Below are positions 1 to 7,373 of a stretch of DNA of 25,069 nt, in pieces; position 1 is the first letter of the stretch; every line of letters starts with the position of its first letter. Position numbers and translations under genes: made by a program. The notes under the pieces were generated by a model. It had not been told where the DNA came from. It was given only the letters and a program-made list of their open reading frames with translations, and searched no databases. The stretch lies in contig SHWK01000002.1 in assembly GCA_009693885.1 (NCBI GenBank), positions 1-25,069 on the forward strand, in the 5' to 3' direction. The stretch is from Rickettsiales bacterium (GTDB lineage: Bacteria; Pseudomonadota; Alphaproteobacteria; Rickettsiales; UBA1997).

Positions 1-13
1 TCAGAATGGCTAG

Positions 14-316
14 ATGTCAAAATCTGTATCAATGAAAAATGATCCAGCTCTTTCTTCGATAATCAATTTTTTATTACCTCTCATTTTTCTTTACGGCTGC
101 TTTTTTTTCGTTGGTTTTTTTGATGCAGGATTTTTTGCTTTTATATATTCTTTAGTTTTATTAGCCAGCGGATTACTAGTGTTTTATATCTCTTCTGCCA
201 ATTTAAAATTATTGGCACGGGCTAACTTTGAGAATATTGGGTTATTTGTAGTTTTGGTTTCTCTTGTTTATGTGGTGGTCTTGTTATTTTCTATTACAAA
301 TTTCTTCTCTGTTTAA
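14..316 (+). CDS. Small multi-pass membrane protein, possibly MnhB/MrpB-like antiporter subunit
   Basis: A 100-residue, very hydrophobic protein with three likely membrane helices (about residues 17-36, 39-60 and 74-95). The region containing DAGFFAFIYSLVLLASGLLV resembles the glycine-containing second helix of MnhB/MrpB subunits of Na+/H+ antiporters, but the family's usual PGGGF motif is not intact, so the assignment is tentative. An alternative start at 32 (MKNDPALSS) would place the start codon just before an in-frame TGA of another frame (40-42). That frame reads SEWLDVKICINEK and could be the tail of an upstream gene cut by the window edge, giving a short coupled overlap. The stop codon interlocks with that of the convergent ubiE (shared TTAA at 313-316). 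The rest of any antiporter operon lies outside the window. Confidence 0.6.
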   Translation: MSKSVSMKNDPALSSIINFLLPLIFLYGCFFFVGFFDAGFFAFIYSLVLLASGLLVFYISSANLKLLARANFENIGLFVVLVSLVYVVVLLFSITNFFSV

Positions 317-1104
317 ATCTTTTCTCCTACATGAATAGCCGCTGCGCCAAAGCTTAAATTTTGGTAAGAAGTGTTTTTGAATCCCGCTTGCCCAATCATC
401 TTTTTAAAGGCTTCTTGGCTAGGAAATTTACGAATGCTTTCCACTAAGTATTGATATGATTGGCGATCATGCAAAATAATTTCTCCAATACGCGGAATAA
501 CGTTAAAAGAGTAAGTATCGTAGAATTTTTGCAAAAAATAATTATTCACTTTTGAGAATTCTAAACAAATAAATTTGCCGTTTGGTTTTAAAACGCGATA
601 GGCTTCAGCTAGCCCCTTATCTATGTTGGTGAAGTTGCGAATGCCGAAAGCAATGGTAAAAAAATCAAAACTGTTATCTGAAAATGGCAGTTTTTCTCCA
701 TCGGCGCAGGTGAAATTTAAGTGTGAGAATAAGTTGAGATCGATGGCGCGATCTTTGCCGCAATTAAGCATTTCTTGATTAATATCGACAACTTCAATTT
801 TGTGAGGAAGGTTTTTTTCTCGGGCTTTTTTTGTAATGCGAAAAGCGATGTCTCCAGTGCCACCAGCAACATCAATAAATTTTAAGGTAGAATCTTGGTT
901 TTGAGATGTTGAAAGGCCGTGAGGAGTATTAAAATTAATCTCTGCGATCATTTTATTTTTCCAGAGCCGATGCACGCCAGCACTCATCAAATCATTCATC
1001 AAATCATATTTTTTTGCTACATTTGAAAAAATTCCTTTGACTAGATGCTCTTTTTCGTCACGATTAACGCGCTTAAATCCAAAATCTGTTTGACTATCTG
1101 ACAT
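313..1104 (-). CDS. ubiE: Demethylmenaquinone/2-methoxy-6-polyprenyl-benzoquinol methyltransferase UbiE
   Basis: SAM-dependent C-methyltransferase of ubiquinone (and menaquinone) synthesis, acting in the cytosol. The 263-residue product starts MSDSQTDFGF and matches UbiE from its first residues: KYDLMNDLMS with the following HRLWK, the SAM-binding DVAGGTGDIAFR, the FTIAFGIRNF segment, RVLKPNGKFICLEFS, and a C-terminal region of ordinary family length. The frame can be extended to a TTG at 1173, but the extra 23 residues have no family counterpart, so the ATG at 1104 is chosen. That ATG overlaps the ATG of the divergent queA (CATG, 1102-1105). No Shine-Dalgarno sequence precedes it. The stop codon overlaps that of the convergent small membrane protein, so the gene has no intergenic space on either side. 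Confidence 0.95.
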   Translation of the reverse strand: MSDSQTDFGFKRVNRDEKEHLVKGIFSNVAKKYDLMNDLMSAGVHRLWKNKMIAEINFNTPHGLSTSQNQDSTLKFIDVAGGTGDIAFRITKKAREKNLPHKIEVVDINQEMLNCGKDRAIDLNLFSHLNFTCADGEKLPFSDNSFDFFTIAFGIRNFTNIDKGLAEAYRVLKPNGKFICLEFSKVNNYFLQKFYDTYSFNVIPRIGEIILHDRQSYQYLVESIRKFPSQEAFKKMIGQAGFKNTSYQNLSFGAAAIHVGEKI

Positions 1105-2179
1105 GTCTTTATTATCTGAGTTTGATTTTATTTTGCCGCAAAACTTAATTGCGCAACAGCCTTTTTCTCCCAAGGAAGAAACTAAAATGTTGGTTTATGA
1201 TGGCGCCAAAATATTGGATCGCAAGCTTATCAATTTGATTGATTTTTTGCAAGAGGGTGATGTGCTTGTTTTTAATGACGTGCGGGTTATTAAAGCAAAA
1301 ATGTCGGCGCGAATTGTTCGGAGCCTTGCTGGATCTAACGCGGATGGCAATGATAAAATTATTGAGTTTAATCTTGATCAAGAAATTGCCAAAAATATTT
1401 GGCGCGTGATAGTGCGTGGATCCAAGAAAATCAAGGATGGAGATCGCTTAGAGATCGCTGAGGATTTTTTTGCGCGCATTGTAAAAAAATTAGAAGATGG
1501 TTTTGCAGAGCTTGAATTTCTTGATGATGATTATCTCGAGAAGCTTGATAAATATGGCATTGTACCACTTCCTCCTTATATAAAAAGAGAGAAAGAAGAC
1601 GAAAAGCTTGCAGAAAATGATCAAAAAAATTATCAAACAATTTATGCTCGTGATGGTGCGGCAGTTGCAGCACCAACGGCTGGACTGCATTTTACTGATA
1701 AAATTTTTGAAATGCTTGAGGCTAAAAAAATAAAAAAAGTTTTTGTAACATTAAATGTTGGGGCAGGAACCTTTCTGCCTGTTAGGTCGGAGCGATTACA
1801 AGATCATAAGATGCACGAAGAATCTTTTTCAATTTCGTCAGAAGTGGCAAAAATTATTAATGAGGTTAGGGCGGCTGGAGGTAGGGTGGTAGCGGTTGGA
1901 ACGACATCATTGCGAGTTTTAGAATCGGTTGCTGATGAGGGCGGAATTTTAAATGCAACACAAGCTACGACAAAAATATTTATCTATCCGCCTTACAGGT
2001 TCAAGGTTGTAGATATTTTGATGACTAATTTTCATTTACCAAAATCTACTTTATTTATGTTGGTTTCTGCTTTTGTGGGGCAGGAGATGGCGCGGGAGAT
2101 TTACAGCCACGCTATTTCTGAGCAATATAGATTTTATTCTTATGGTGACGCTTCTTTGTTGGTGGGTAATTCAAAATAA
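1103..2179 (+). CDS. queA: S-adenosylmethionine:tRNA ribosyltransferase-isomerase QueA
   Basis: Makes epoxyqueuosine in tRNA by transferring and isomerising the ribosyl group of SAM onto preQ1-tRNA, the penultimate queuosine step. At 358 residues it is the usual size. Visible family motifs are DVLVFNDVRVIKA, the PLPPYI segment, YQTIYARDGAAVAAPTAGLH, FVTLNVGAGTFLPVR, VAVGTTSLRVLES, and near the C-terminus FKVVDILMTNFHLP, STLFMLVSAF and YRFYSYGDA. The start MSLLSEFDFILP lines up with the family N-terminus. Its ATG shares two bases with the start codon of divergent ubiE, so any promoter or leader of queA must lie inside ubiE. It ends 23 bases before the convergent glycosyltransferase gene. Confidence 0.96.
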   Translation: MSLLSEFDFILPQNLIAQQPFSPKEETKMLVYDGAKILDRKLINLIDFLQEGDVLVFNDVRVIKAKMSARIVRSLAGSNADGNDKIIEFNLDQEIAKNIWRVIVRGSKKIKDGDRLEIAEDFFARIVKKLEDGFAELEFLDDDYLEKLDKYGIVPLPPYIKREKEDEKLAENDQKNYQTIYARDGAAVAAPTAGLHFTDKIFEMLEAKKIKKVFVTLNVGAGTFLPVRSERLQDHKMHEESFSISSEVAKIINEVRAAGGRVVAVGTTSLRVLESVADEGGILNATQATTKIFIYPPYRFKVVDILMTNFHLPKSTLFMLVSAFVGQEMAREIYSHAISEQYRFYSYGDASLLVGNSK

Positions 2180-2202
2180 GAGATTATTTTTGGTTGTTTT
2201 TA

Positions 2203-2976
2203 TTAAAATTTATTTTGAAATAGTTCGCGTGTTTTAACTGCTTTTGCAAAGCGGGAGAATGCAAATAGAAGGCTGTATCCTATTCCTTTGAATCCATAGA
2301 TACAATATCTGCGCACAAAATATGCTTTAAAAAAAGCTAGAATTGGCGCGAAGATCATCTTTAATATTGAGGGTTTTTTGCCTTTTGCGAAGCTATCTTT
2401 TGCTTGCATTGACGAATAGGAGTTGATCTTCTCGATCCAATGCTCAAAAGAGCGGAATGATTGGTGATAGATGATATTTTTGAGCTGTCCAATCTGCGCA
2501 GCGCCTTTCATTTCAACAGAATCGTGAATGGCACTGTTCTTAAAGCCGCCAAAATCGCGGTTGTAGAGCCTTAATTGATTGTAATAATAAGCGAAGCGAT
2601 GTGGTTTTTTTTCGCCACGAAATTTATTAACGATTTTAACGCGAAAGCCATGAAATTGTTGATGAAGATTTTTGTTGAAAAGCTCTACAAGCTCTAAAGT
2701 CAACTCCGGAGAGACTTCTTCGTCAGCGTCAATATTTAAAATCCATTTATTGTGACATTGATTTTCACCAAAAATCTTCTGTTGGCCATAGCCATTCCAT
2801 TGATTAAAAATTACCTTGGCACCAGCATTGGAGGCTATTGCGCAGGTTTTATCGGTGCTGCCAGAATCGATGACAATAATTTCATCAGCGATTTGCTTGA
2901 CCGCTTCGATTACCGCAGAAAGGCGATCGGCCTCATTTTTGGTGATAATAAAGACCGATAATGGAATTTTTTTCAT
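2203..2976 (-). CDS. Family 2 glycosyltransferase, WaaE/KdtX (LOS core) type
   Basis: A GT-A fold glycosyltransferase that probably adds a sugar to the lipopolysaccharide or lipooligosaccharide core on the inner face of the inner membrane. In the 257-residue product one sees the N-terminal PLSVFIITKNEADRL, the nucleotide-binding DEIIVIDSGSTDKT (31-44), and the metal-binding DAD at 83-85 (LNIDADEEVSPEL). Later come an FHGFRV segment and an IHDSVEM motif typical of the WaaE/LgtF-like group. A hydrophobic, basic C-terminal stretch (about 208-250) may bind the membrane. The frame can be extended to 3051, but MKKIPLSVFIITKNE is the natural family start. It diverges from dsbA across 88 AT-rich bases. 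The exact acceptor and sugar cannot be read from sequence. Confidence 0.85.
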   Translation of the reverse strand: MKKIPLSVFIITKNEADRLSAVIEAVKQIADEIIVIDSGSTDKTCAIASNAGAKVIFNQWNGYGQQKIFGENQCHNKWILNIDADEEVSPELTLELVELFNKNLHQQFHGFRVKIVNKFRGEKKPHRFAYYYNQLRLYNRDFGGFKNSAIHDSVEMKGAAQIGQLKNIIYHQSFRSFEHWIEKINSYSSMQAKDSFAKGKKPSILKMIFAPILAFFKAYFVRRYCIYGFKGIGYSLLFAFSRFAKAVKTRELFQNKF

Positions 2977-3064
2977 GAAAATGTAGAAATTTTGAATTAT
3001 AGATTTTAAATTAAGTGCTGACTTGTAAAGTCTATGATTAAATAAAATCAAAATTCAACAATTT

Positions 3065-3826
3065 ATGAAGAATAAAAAATTTGTAATTACCATTATAGCG
3101 GCTCTTTTAGTTGGTTTCACTGCTCTTGTAGTGCGCAATTATAACACTAAAACTTCTTTTAAATATGCCAAAACTCCACCGCAATCAGTGGAATCAAATC
3201 CGCAAGATGCGGTTAGTGCAGCAGTTAATAAAGAAGCGGTAGAAGGAGCGGTGAAGCGTGATGAAACTTTACTAAAAGTTAGAGAAAGTGAGCTATTTCT
3301 TGGCGATAAAAAGGCCCCAGTTGTAATGATCGAATATGCTTCGCTTTCTTGTCCGCACTGCGCCATGTTCTATCGCGAAGCTTTTGAAAAAATCAAAACT
3401 GAATATATCGATACAGGAAAATTAAAATTTGTTTATCGTGATTTTCCTTTGAACCAACAGGCTCTAGTTGCCGCAATGGTTTCAGAATGTCGCTCTGCTG
3501 ATGAAAAAGAAAACCGCGCTGAAAAATATTATGGACTTGTAAAAGCTTTATTTAAAACTCAAGATTCTTGGGCCTTCGATCCCAAATATACTGAAAAACT
3601 AGAATCAATTGCCAAGCTAGATGGCATGAGTTCTGAGCGCTTCAAATCATGTATCGAAGATCAGAAATTACAAAATAAAATTTTGCAATGGCGCATGGAA
3701 GCTGCAAAATCACTGCAATTGCACTCAACGCCAACTTTTTTTGTTAATGGTGAAATTTCTGAAGGATATGTTGATTATTTAACATTGAAAAAAATAATTG
3801 ATAAAAAAATATCTGAGGTAAAATAA
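3065..3826 (+). CDS. DsbA family periplasmic thiol-disulfide oxidoreductase
   Basis: A 253-residue thioredoxin-fold protein exported to the periplasm. It has an N-terminal uncleaved anchor or signal segment (residues 5-24, VVRNYN after the hydrophobic run) and a low-complexity linker up to about residue 75. The catalytic motif is CPHC at 96-99, the same dipeptide as in E. coli DsbA, and the cis-proline loop is STPTFFVNG with Pro223. The long helical insert between them contains two further cysteines (142 and 196). Alphaproteobacterial relatives are often annotated as DsbA or Com1-like outer surface proteins. It probably oxidises or isomerises cysteines in secreted proteins. No DsbB gene is nearby. 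The gene is followed after 59 bases by the MlaF-like ATPase gene, with no clear terminator between. Confidence 0.92.
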   Translation: MKNKKFVITIIAALLVGFTALVVRNYNTKTSFKYAKTPPQSVESNPQDAVSAAVNKEAVEGAVKRDETLLKVRESELFLGDKKAPVVMIEYASLSCPHCAMFYREAFEKIKTEYIDTGKLKFVYRDFPLNQQALVAAMVSECRSADEKENRAEKYYGLVKALFKTQDSWAFDPKYTEKLESIAKLDGMSSERFKSCIEDQKLQNKILQWRMEAAKSLQLHSTPTFFVNGEISEGYVDYLTLKKIIDKKISEVK

Positions 3827-3885
3827 GGTTGTATGGCTTTTTTTTATGGCTCTGGCAAGCTTAATGAAACATAAAACATTCTCTT

Positions 3886-4647
3886 GTGACGACAAAAATT
3901 ACTATAAAAAACTTAGTCAAAAACTTTGACTCAAAAGAAGTTCTTTCAGGAATCAATCTTGAGGTAAAAAAAGGTGAATCATTGGTTATTCTAGGTGGCT
4001 CTGGCAGCGGTAAATCGGTTTTGATTAAGCTTATTGCAACACTTATTCATCCAACTTCTGGCAGTATTAAAATTGATGATACTGAAGTTGCGAATATTTC
4101 AGCTTTTGAGCGCGATAAATTAATGGGAAAGTTTGGCTTTTTATTTCAAGGTGGCGCCTTATTTGATTCGCTTTCAATTTGGGAAAATGTCGCATTTCGC
4201 TTAACCCACGCAGCAAAATTAAATAAAAATGATGCAAAAGAAATCGCGCTACAAAAGCTTAGGGCTGTAGGATTAGAAGAGAGGGTGATGAATCTTTATC
4301 CATCAGAATTATCTGGTGGAATGCAAAAAAGAGCGGCTTTAGCGCGCGCTGTTGCGGCAAATCCAGAAATTATTTTCTTTGATGAGCCTACCACTGGCTT
4401 GGATCCAATCATGGCTGATGTTATTAATGATTTAATAATTTCAAACTCAAAACAGCTCGGCGCCACAACTGTTACAATTACTCATGATATGCATTCGGCA
4501 GCAAAAATTGCCGATAAAATCGCGATGCTTTATGAAGGAAAAATCATTTGGTTCGGAGATGTAAAAGATATGTATTCATCAGGAAACGAATATCTCGATC
4601 AGTTTATTCACGGCAAGGCACAAGGGCCTATCAAGGTTGGTGTATAA
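3886..4647 (+). CDS. mlaF: MlaF-type ABC transporter ATP-binding protein
   Basis: The ATPase of the Mla (maintenance of lipid asymmetry) phospholipid transporter, working on the inner face of the inner membrane with the MlaE permease. In its 253 residues are Walker A GGSGSGKS, Q-loop FLFQGGALFDSLSIWENVAF, signature LSGGMQKRAALARA, Walker B IIFFDEPTTGLDP and the switch histidine in THDM. The FQ(G/S)GALFDS and LDQFIHG-like C-terminus are characteristic of the MlaF/Ttg2A group rather than of other importers. The start is GTG; no upstream ATG is in frame. The mlaE, mlaD, mlaC and mlaB genes that usually flank it are absent here: dsbA lies upstream and convergent rne downstream. A bidirectional terminator follows. 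Confidence 0.9.
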   Translation: MTTKITIKNLVKNFDSKEVLSGINLEVKKGESLVILGGSGSGKSVLIKLIATLIHPTSGSIKIDDTEVANISAFERDKLMGKFGFLFQGGALFDSLSIWENVAFRLTHAAKLNKNDAKEIALQKLRAVGLEERVMNLYPSELSGGMQKRAALARAVAANPEIIFFDEPTTGLDPIMADVINDLIISNSKQLGATTVTITHDMHSAAKIADKIAMLYEGKIIWFGDVKDMYSSGNEYLDQFIHGKAQGPIKVGV

Positions 4648-4685
4648 TTTTCTATTGCGAGCAAAATCTTAAAAAATCGACGCAT

Positions 4686-4746
4686 AAAAAAACCTGCTTC
4701 TTTTTGTAAACCATTATGGTTTTATAAAAAATAAGCAGGTTTTTTA
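4686..4746. terminator. Bidirectional rho-independent terminator between mlaF and rne
   Basis: Inverted repeat with arms AACCTGCTT (4691-4699) and AAGCAGGTT (4733-4741). It encloses a second small hairpin (AAACCA, loop TTA, TGGTTT). A run of A precedes the left arm and a run of T follows the right arm, so it can act for mlaF on the plus strand and for rne on the minus strand. Confidence 0.85.
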
Positions 4747-4755
4747 CAAAAAACT

Positions 4756-6960
4756 TTATTTAAAAATCTTCATAAATGATCCAAGAATCGATGAAGATGA
4801 GCCACCTTTATTTTGCGAACCACTCCTATCTCCTCTATCGTCAAATCGTCTATTATCATTGCCGCGAGGTCTTCTATTGTTGACGCGCTGGTTATTGCGA
4901 CCACCATTTCTTCTATCTCCGCCTCTATTATCATTGTTGCGATCTCCTCTATTATCACGATTATCTCTGCGATCATCGCGATCACGAGATGATCTATCTT
5001 CGGTGATAATTTCTTCGCCTAATGGTTTTTCAGATGAATCATTTTCGATAAAAAGACGTTCTAATCCAAGCTGATTAACTTTGCCAGTAGTGACTTCCAT
5101 TTCTAGTTCGCGTCTTTCATCATCAGAAAGGCCTTTGCGTTTTTTGATTGTGAAGCCGCCATTGCCAACATCATCACTATGATGCATAAAGATATGCACA
5201 TTGTAGTTTTTTTCTGCCGCAATGATATCGTGTTTTTTGTAATTGGCGATGTATGAAATTACTTCATGTGAAGTATAAACATAAATCACACCAACTTGTT
5301 TATCAGCGCAAGCATGTCGAATAGAGCGCAGAATGCCAACAGCAAGGATTTCTACTGAACGAATATATCCGGTTCCACTGCAATGTTTGCAAGGCTCGGT
5401 GATGGTTTCAAACAAGCTAGCACCAAGACGTTGGCGTGACATTTCCATCAAGCCAAAAAGACTAATGCGGCCAAGCTGGATGCGGGCACGATCATTTTGT
5501 AACTCATCGCGCAAAGTTCGCTCGATATTGCGACGGTGTTTTTGGTCATACATATCGATAAAATCGATAACAATAAGGCCAGCCAAATCACGCAGGCGTA
5601 GCTGTCTTGCGATTTCACGAGCGGCTTCTAGGTTTGTTGTATAAGCGGTTTCTTCAACACCACTTTCTTTGGTAGAGCGACCAGAGTTGACATCGATCGC
5701 GACTAATGCCTCAGTGTGATCAACCACGATTGATCCGCCAGATTTTAGCGGAATGGTTTTTTCATAAAGTGCGGCAATTTGCTGTTCAACGCGATGTTTA
5801 TTGAAAATAGGAACGCGCTCATCATGCAATTTGATATTGTGCTCACCATAAGGCATTGTAGCTTTGATGAAGTTTGACACGCTATCAAAAGCGATTTGTC
5901 CTTCAATCACAACTTCGCTGACTTGCTCATTATAAACATCGCGAATGCAGCGTTTTATAACATCATCTTCGGCGTGGATGAATGTTGGCGCTGTAGATGT
6001 TTTGGCCATTTCATTGATACTTTCCCACAACCTGCTGAGATATTCATAATCGCGCTTGATTTCTTCTGGTTTTTTGCCAACGCCAGCGGTTCTTATAATG
6101 ACAGACATTTCTGCTGGAATCGTAAGTTCACCTAAAATTGCCTTTAAAATTTTGCGATCGCGAAAATTATCAACCTTGCGTGAAACGCCGCCTTTATTGG
6201 GCGTGTTCGACATTAAAACGCAATATTTTCCTGCCAAAGAAATATAGGTTGTCATTGAGGCGCCTTTATTACCGCGCTCTTCTTTGGTGGCCTGAATCAA
6301 TAAGGCTTGACCGGGCTTGATAACATCTTGGATATTGTAGCGCTTGTAAACAGTGTGGATATTGCTGCTGTGATTTTCTGTTTCATCCTCAACAGAGTAT
6401 GAGCCTGTAGTCATTGTAGATTCAGGATCTTCATCACGTTCGCGTGGCTCTCTACTGCGAGAATCATCACGACGGTCGCGACCACCGCGATCATCACTAC
6501 GTCTATCACCGCGATCATTGCTGCGTCTATCACTGCCACGATCATCGCTGCGTCTTTCGTGGCGCTCTTCTCTGCGCTCATCAATTCTAGCATCGTCTCT
6601 AGAAGCTTGTGCAGCAAGGTTAGTTGATGCATCTTCAGTTTCTTCTACAGCCTCAACATGAGGCGCAACTTCACGAGAGGTAAGTTCACGAAGCTTTTGT
6701 TTCTCTGCCTCGGGAAGGTTATAATATTCTGGGTGGATATCAGCAAAAGGTAAAAATCCGTGGCGCTCTTCACCATAATCGATGAAAGCCGCTTGGAGAG
6801 AGGGTTCAACCCTAGTGATTTTAGCAAGATAAATATTGCCCTTGATATGTTTAACCCCAACCGCCTCGCGGTCAAAATCTTGTAAAATACCGTTTTCTAA
6901 CACAGCAACGCGCGTTTCTTCGCGATGCGCTGCATCGATTATAATTGTTTTGTTTGTCAT
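4756..6960 (-). CDS. rne: Ribonuclease E (RNase E/G family endoribonuclease)
   Basis: Main endoribonuclease for mRNA decay and rRNA/tRNA processing, the scaffold of a degradosome. Of 734 residues, the N-terminus holds an S1 domain (about 36-85 and 208-250) interrupted by a roughly 120-residue Asp/Arg-rich insert (about 90-205) with imperfect RRSDDRGSD-type repeats at 136-165. The catalytic region follows: KEERGNKGASMTTYISLAGKY, the DNase I-like metal site with VAIDVNSGRST (Asp423) and VIDFIDM (466-469), and the zinc-link CKHC at 524-527. The C-terminal tail (about 655-734) is short and rich in RGD/NRG, ending SSILGSFMKIFK. It is probably RNA-binding, and no long E. coli-style scaffold is present. 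The start has a good SD (AGAGGA, 4-5 bases upstream) that lies inside a hairpin. The terminator is shared with mlaF. Confidence 0.97.
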   Translation of the reverse strand: MTNKTIIIDAAHREETRVAVLENGILQDFDREAVGVKHIKGNIYLAKITRVEPSLQAAFIDYGEERHGFLPFADIHPEYYNLPEAEKQKLRELTSREVAPHVEAVEETEDASTNLAAQASRDDARIDERREERHERRSDDRGSDRRSNDRGDRRSDDRGGRDRRDDSRSREPRERDEDPESTMTTGSYSVEDETENHSSNIHTVYKRYNIQDVIKPGQALLIQATKEERGNKGASMTTYISLAGKYCVLMSNTPNKGGVSRKVDNFRDRKILKAILGELTIPAEMSVIIRTAGVGKKPEEIKRDYEYLSRLWESINEMAKTSTAPTFIHAEDDVIKRCIRDVYNEQVSEVVIEGQIAFDSVSNFIKATMPYGEHNIKLHDERVPIFNKHRVEQQIAALYEKTIPLKSGGSIVVDHTEALVAIDVNSGRSTKESGVEETAYTTNLEAAREIARQLRLRDLAGLIVIDFIDMYDQKHRRNIERTLRDELQNDRARIQLGRISLFGLMEMSRQRLGASLFETITEPCKHCSGTGYIRSVEILAVGILRSIRHACADKQVGVIYVYTSHEVISYIANYKKHDIIAAEKNYNVHIFMHHSDDVGNGGFTIKKRKGLSDDERRELEMEVTTGKVNQLGLERLFIENDSSEKPLGEEIITEDRSSRDRDDRRDNRDNRGDRNNDNRGGDRRNGGRNNQRVNNRRPRGNDNRRFDDRGDRSGSQNKGGSSSSILGSFMKIFK
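6460..6555 (-). repeat. Degenerate 24-27 bp tandem repeat inside the rne S1 insertion
   Basis: On the plus strand the units GATCATCACTACGTCTATCA, GATCATTGCTGCGTCTATCA and GATCATCGCTGCGTCTTTC follow one another at spacings of 24 and 27 bases. They encode an 8-9 residue repeat (RRSDDRGSD, RRSNDRGD, RRSDDRGG). The variable spacing keeps the frame, consistent with repeat expansion inside a disordered loop. Confidence 0.75.
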
Positions 6961-6963
6961 TTA

Positions 6964-7000
6964 TTCCTCTAAAATTTGTCTAATAATGAAGACAGAGGAA
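6964..7000 (-). promoter_or_regulatory. Hairpin sequestering the rne Shine-Dalgarno sequence
   Basis: On the minus strand, TTCCTCT (7000-6994) pairs with AGAGGAA (6970-6964). The inner GTCT/AGAC pairing (6978-6981 with 6990-6993) extends the stem across a 7-base bulge. AGAGGAA is the rne Shine-Dalgarno sequence, ending three bases before the ATG. The structure could therefore block initiation and let RNase E control its own synthesis by cleaving the leader, as is known for the structured rne leader of E. coli. The function here is inference. Confidence 0.55.
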
Positions 7001-7010
7001 AAATATTTCT

Positions 7011-7073
7011 TTAAATAAACAGCGTTAAAACCGCGAATTCATTGATCTGGCGGATGTTAGTAGTTTTATTCAT
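7011..7073 (-). CDS. Possible 20-residue leader peptide upstream of rne
   Basis: An ATG-started frame in the rne leader encodes MNKTTNIRQINEFAVLTLFI and stops 50 bases before the rne start codon. The upstream context has only a weak AGG. The frame is short enough to occur by chance, and the amino acid content shows no attenuator-like run. I list it only because it sits in a leader that appears regulated. Confidence 0.15.
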   Translation of the reverse strand: MNKTTNIRQINEFAVLTLFI

Positions 7074-7265
7074 AAACCTAACTTTTAAAAATAAAAGCAT
7101 TTAAAGAAAATAATTTTTCCATCTAAGTCTTGTAAAAACCCGTTTGTAGAAGCCTCAATTGAGAGAATCTTAACAGGTTAAAAATTTGTCAGCGACTTTT
7201 TAAACAGCGCAGAATGCGGTTTTTTGTTTTGGTTTTTCAGCGAAAGCAAAGATAGTTTAAAAAAT

Positions 7266-7294
7266 CTAATAAGATTTAAACTTAAATTAGTCAA
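7266..7294 (-). promoter_or_regulatory. Candidate sigma70-type promoter for rne
   Basis: On the minus strand, TTGACT (7294-7289) is separated by 17 bases from TATTAG (7271-7266). This would give a leader of roughly 300 bases before rne. Nine of twelve positions match the consensus hexamers, but the region is AT-rich, so chance matches are likely. Confidence 0.35.
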
Positions 7295-7335
7295 ATAAGC
7301 TAGTCTTTTTTGAGATTTTTGGGCAAGGGGGCCGA

Positions 7336-7355
7336 GTCCTCTAAATAAAGAGGAC
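7336..7355 (-). terminator. Perfect 7-bp hairpin downstream of cutA
   Basis: GTCCTCT and AGAGGAC enclose a 6-base loop, 18 bases beyond the cutA stop codon. There is no T-run after the stem on the minus strand, so it may protect or process the 3' end, or be part of the rne leader, rather than act as an intrinsic terminator. Confidence 0.4.
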
Positions 7356-7373
7356 CAAGATGATAAAATTTGT

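Larger units (their letters stand above)
6961..7373 (-). other. Long rne leader / cutA-rne intergenic region (413 bases)
   Basis: No protein gene of ordinary size is seen. Reading toward rne it holds the hairpin after cutA (7336-7355), a promoter-like pair at 7266-7294, small weak stems, a 20-codon open frame (7011-7073) and the SD-sequestering hairpin (6964-7000). A long 5' UTR is usual for rne. It does not match any riboswitch class I can recognise. Confidence 0.6.

Noticed and set aside
1105..1173. N-terminal extension of ubiE to a TTG at 1173
   Set aside because: The extra 23 residues lie opposite queA and have no counterpart in UbiE proteins; MSDSQTDFGF fits the family start.
4859..6320. 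Several open frames opposite rne
   Set aside because: They are shadows of the biased rne codons, with arginine/serine-rich or low-complexity products and no start signals.
6961..7373. A known small RNA (6S, SRP RNA, RNase P RNA, tmRNA) in the rne leader
   Set aside because: None of their conserved cores can be seen, and the strand and position fit a long rne 5' UTR.
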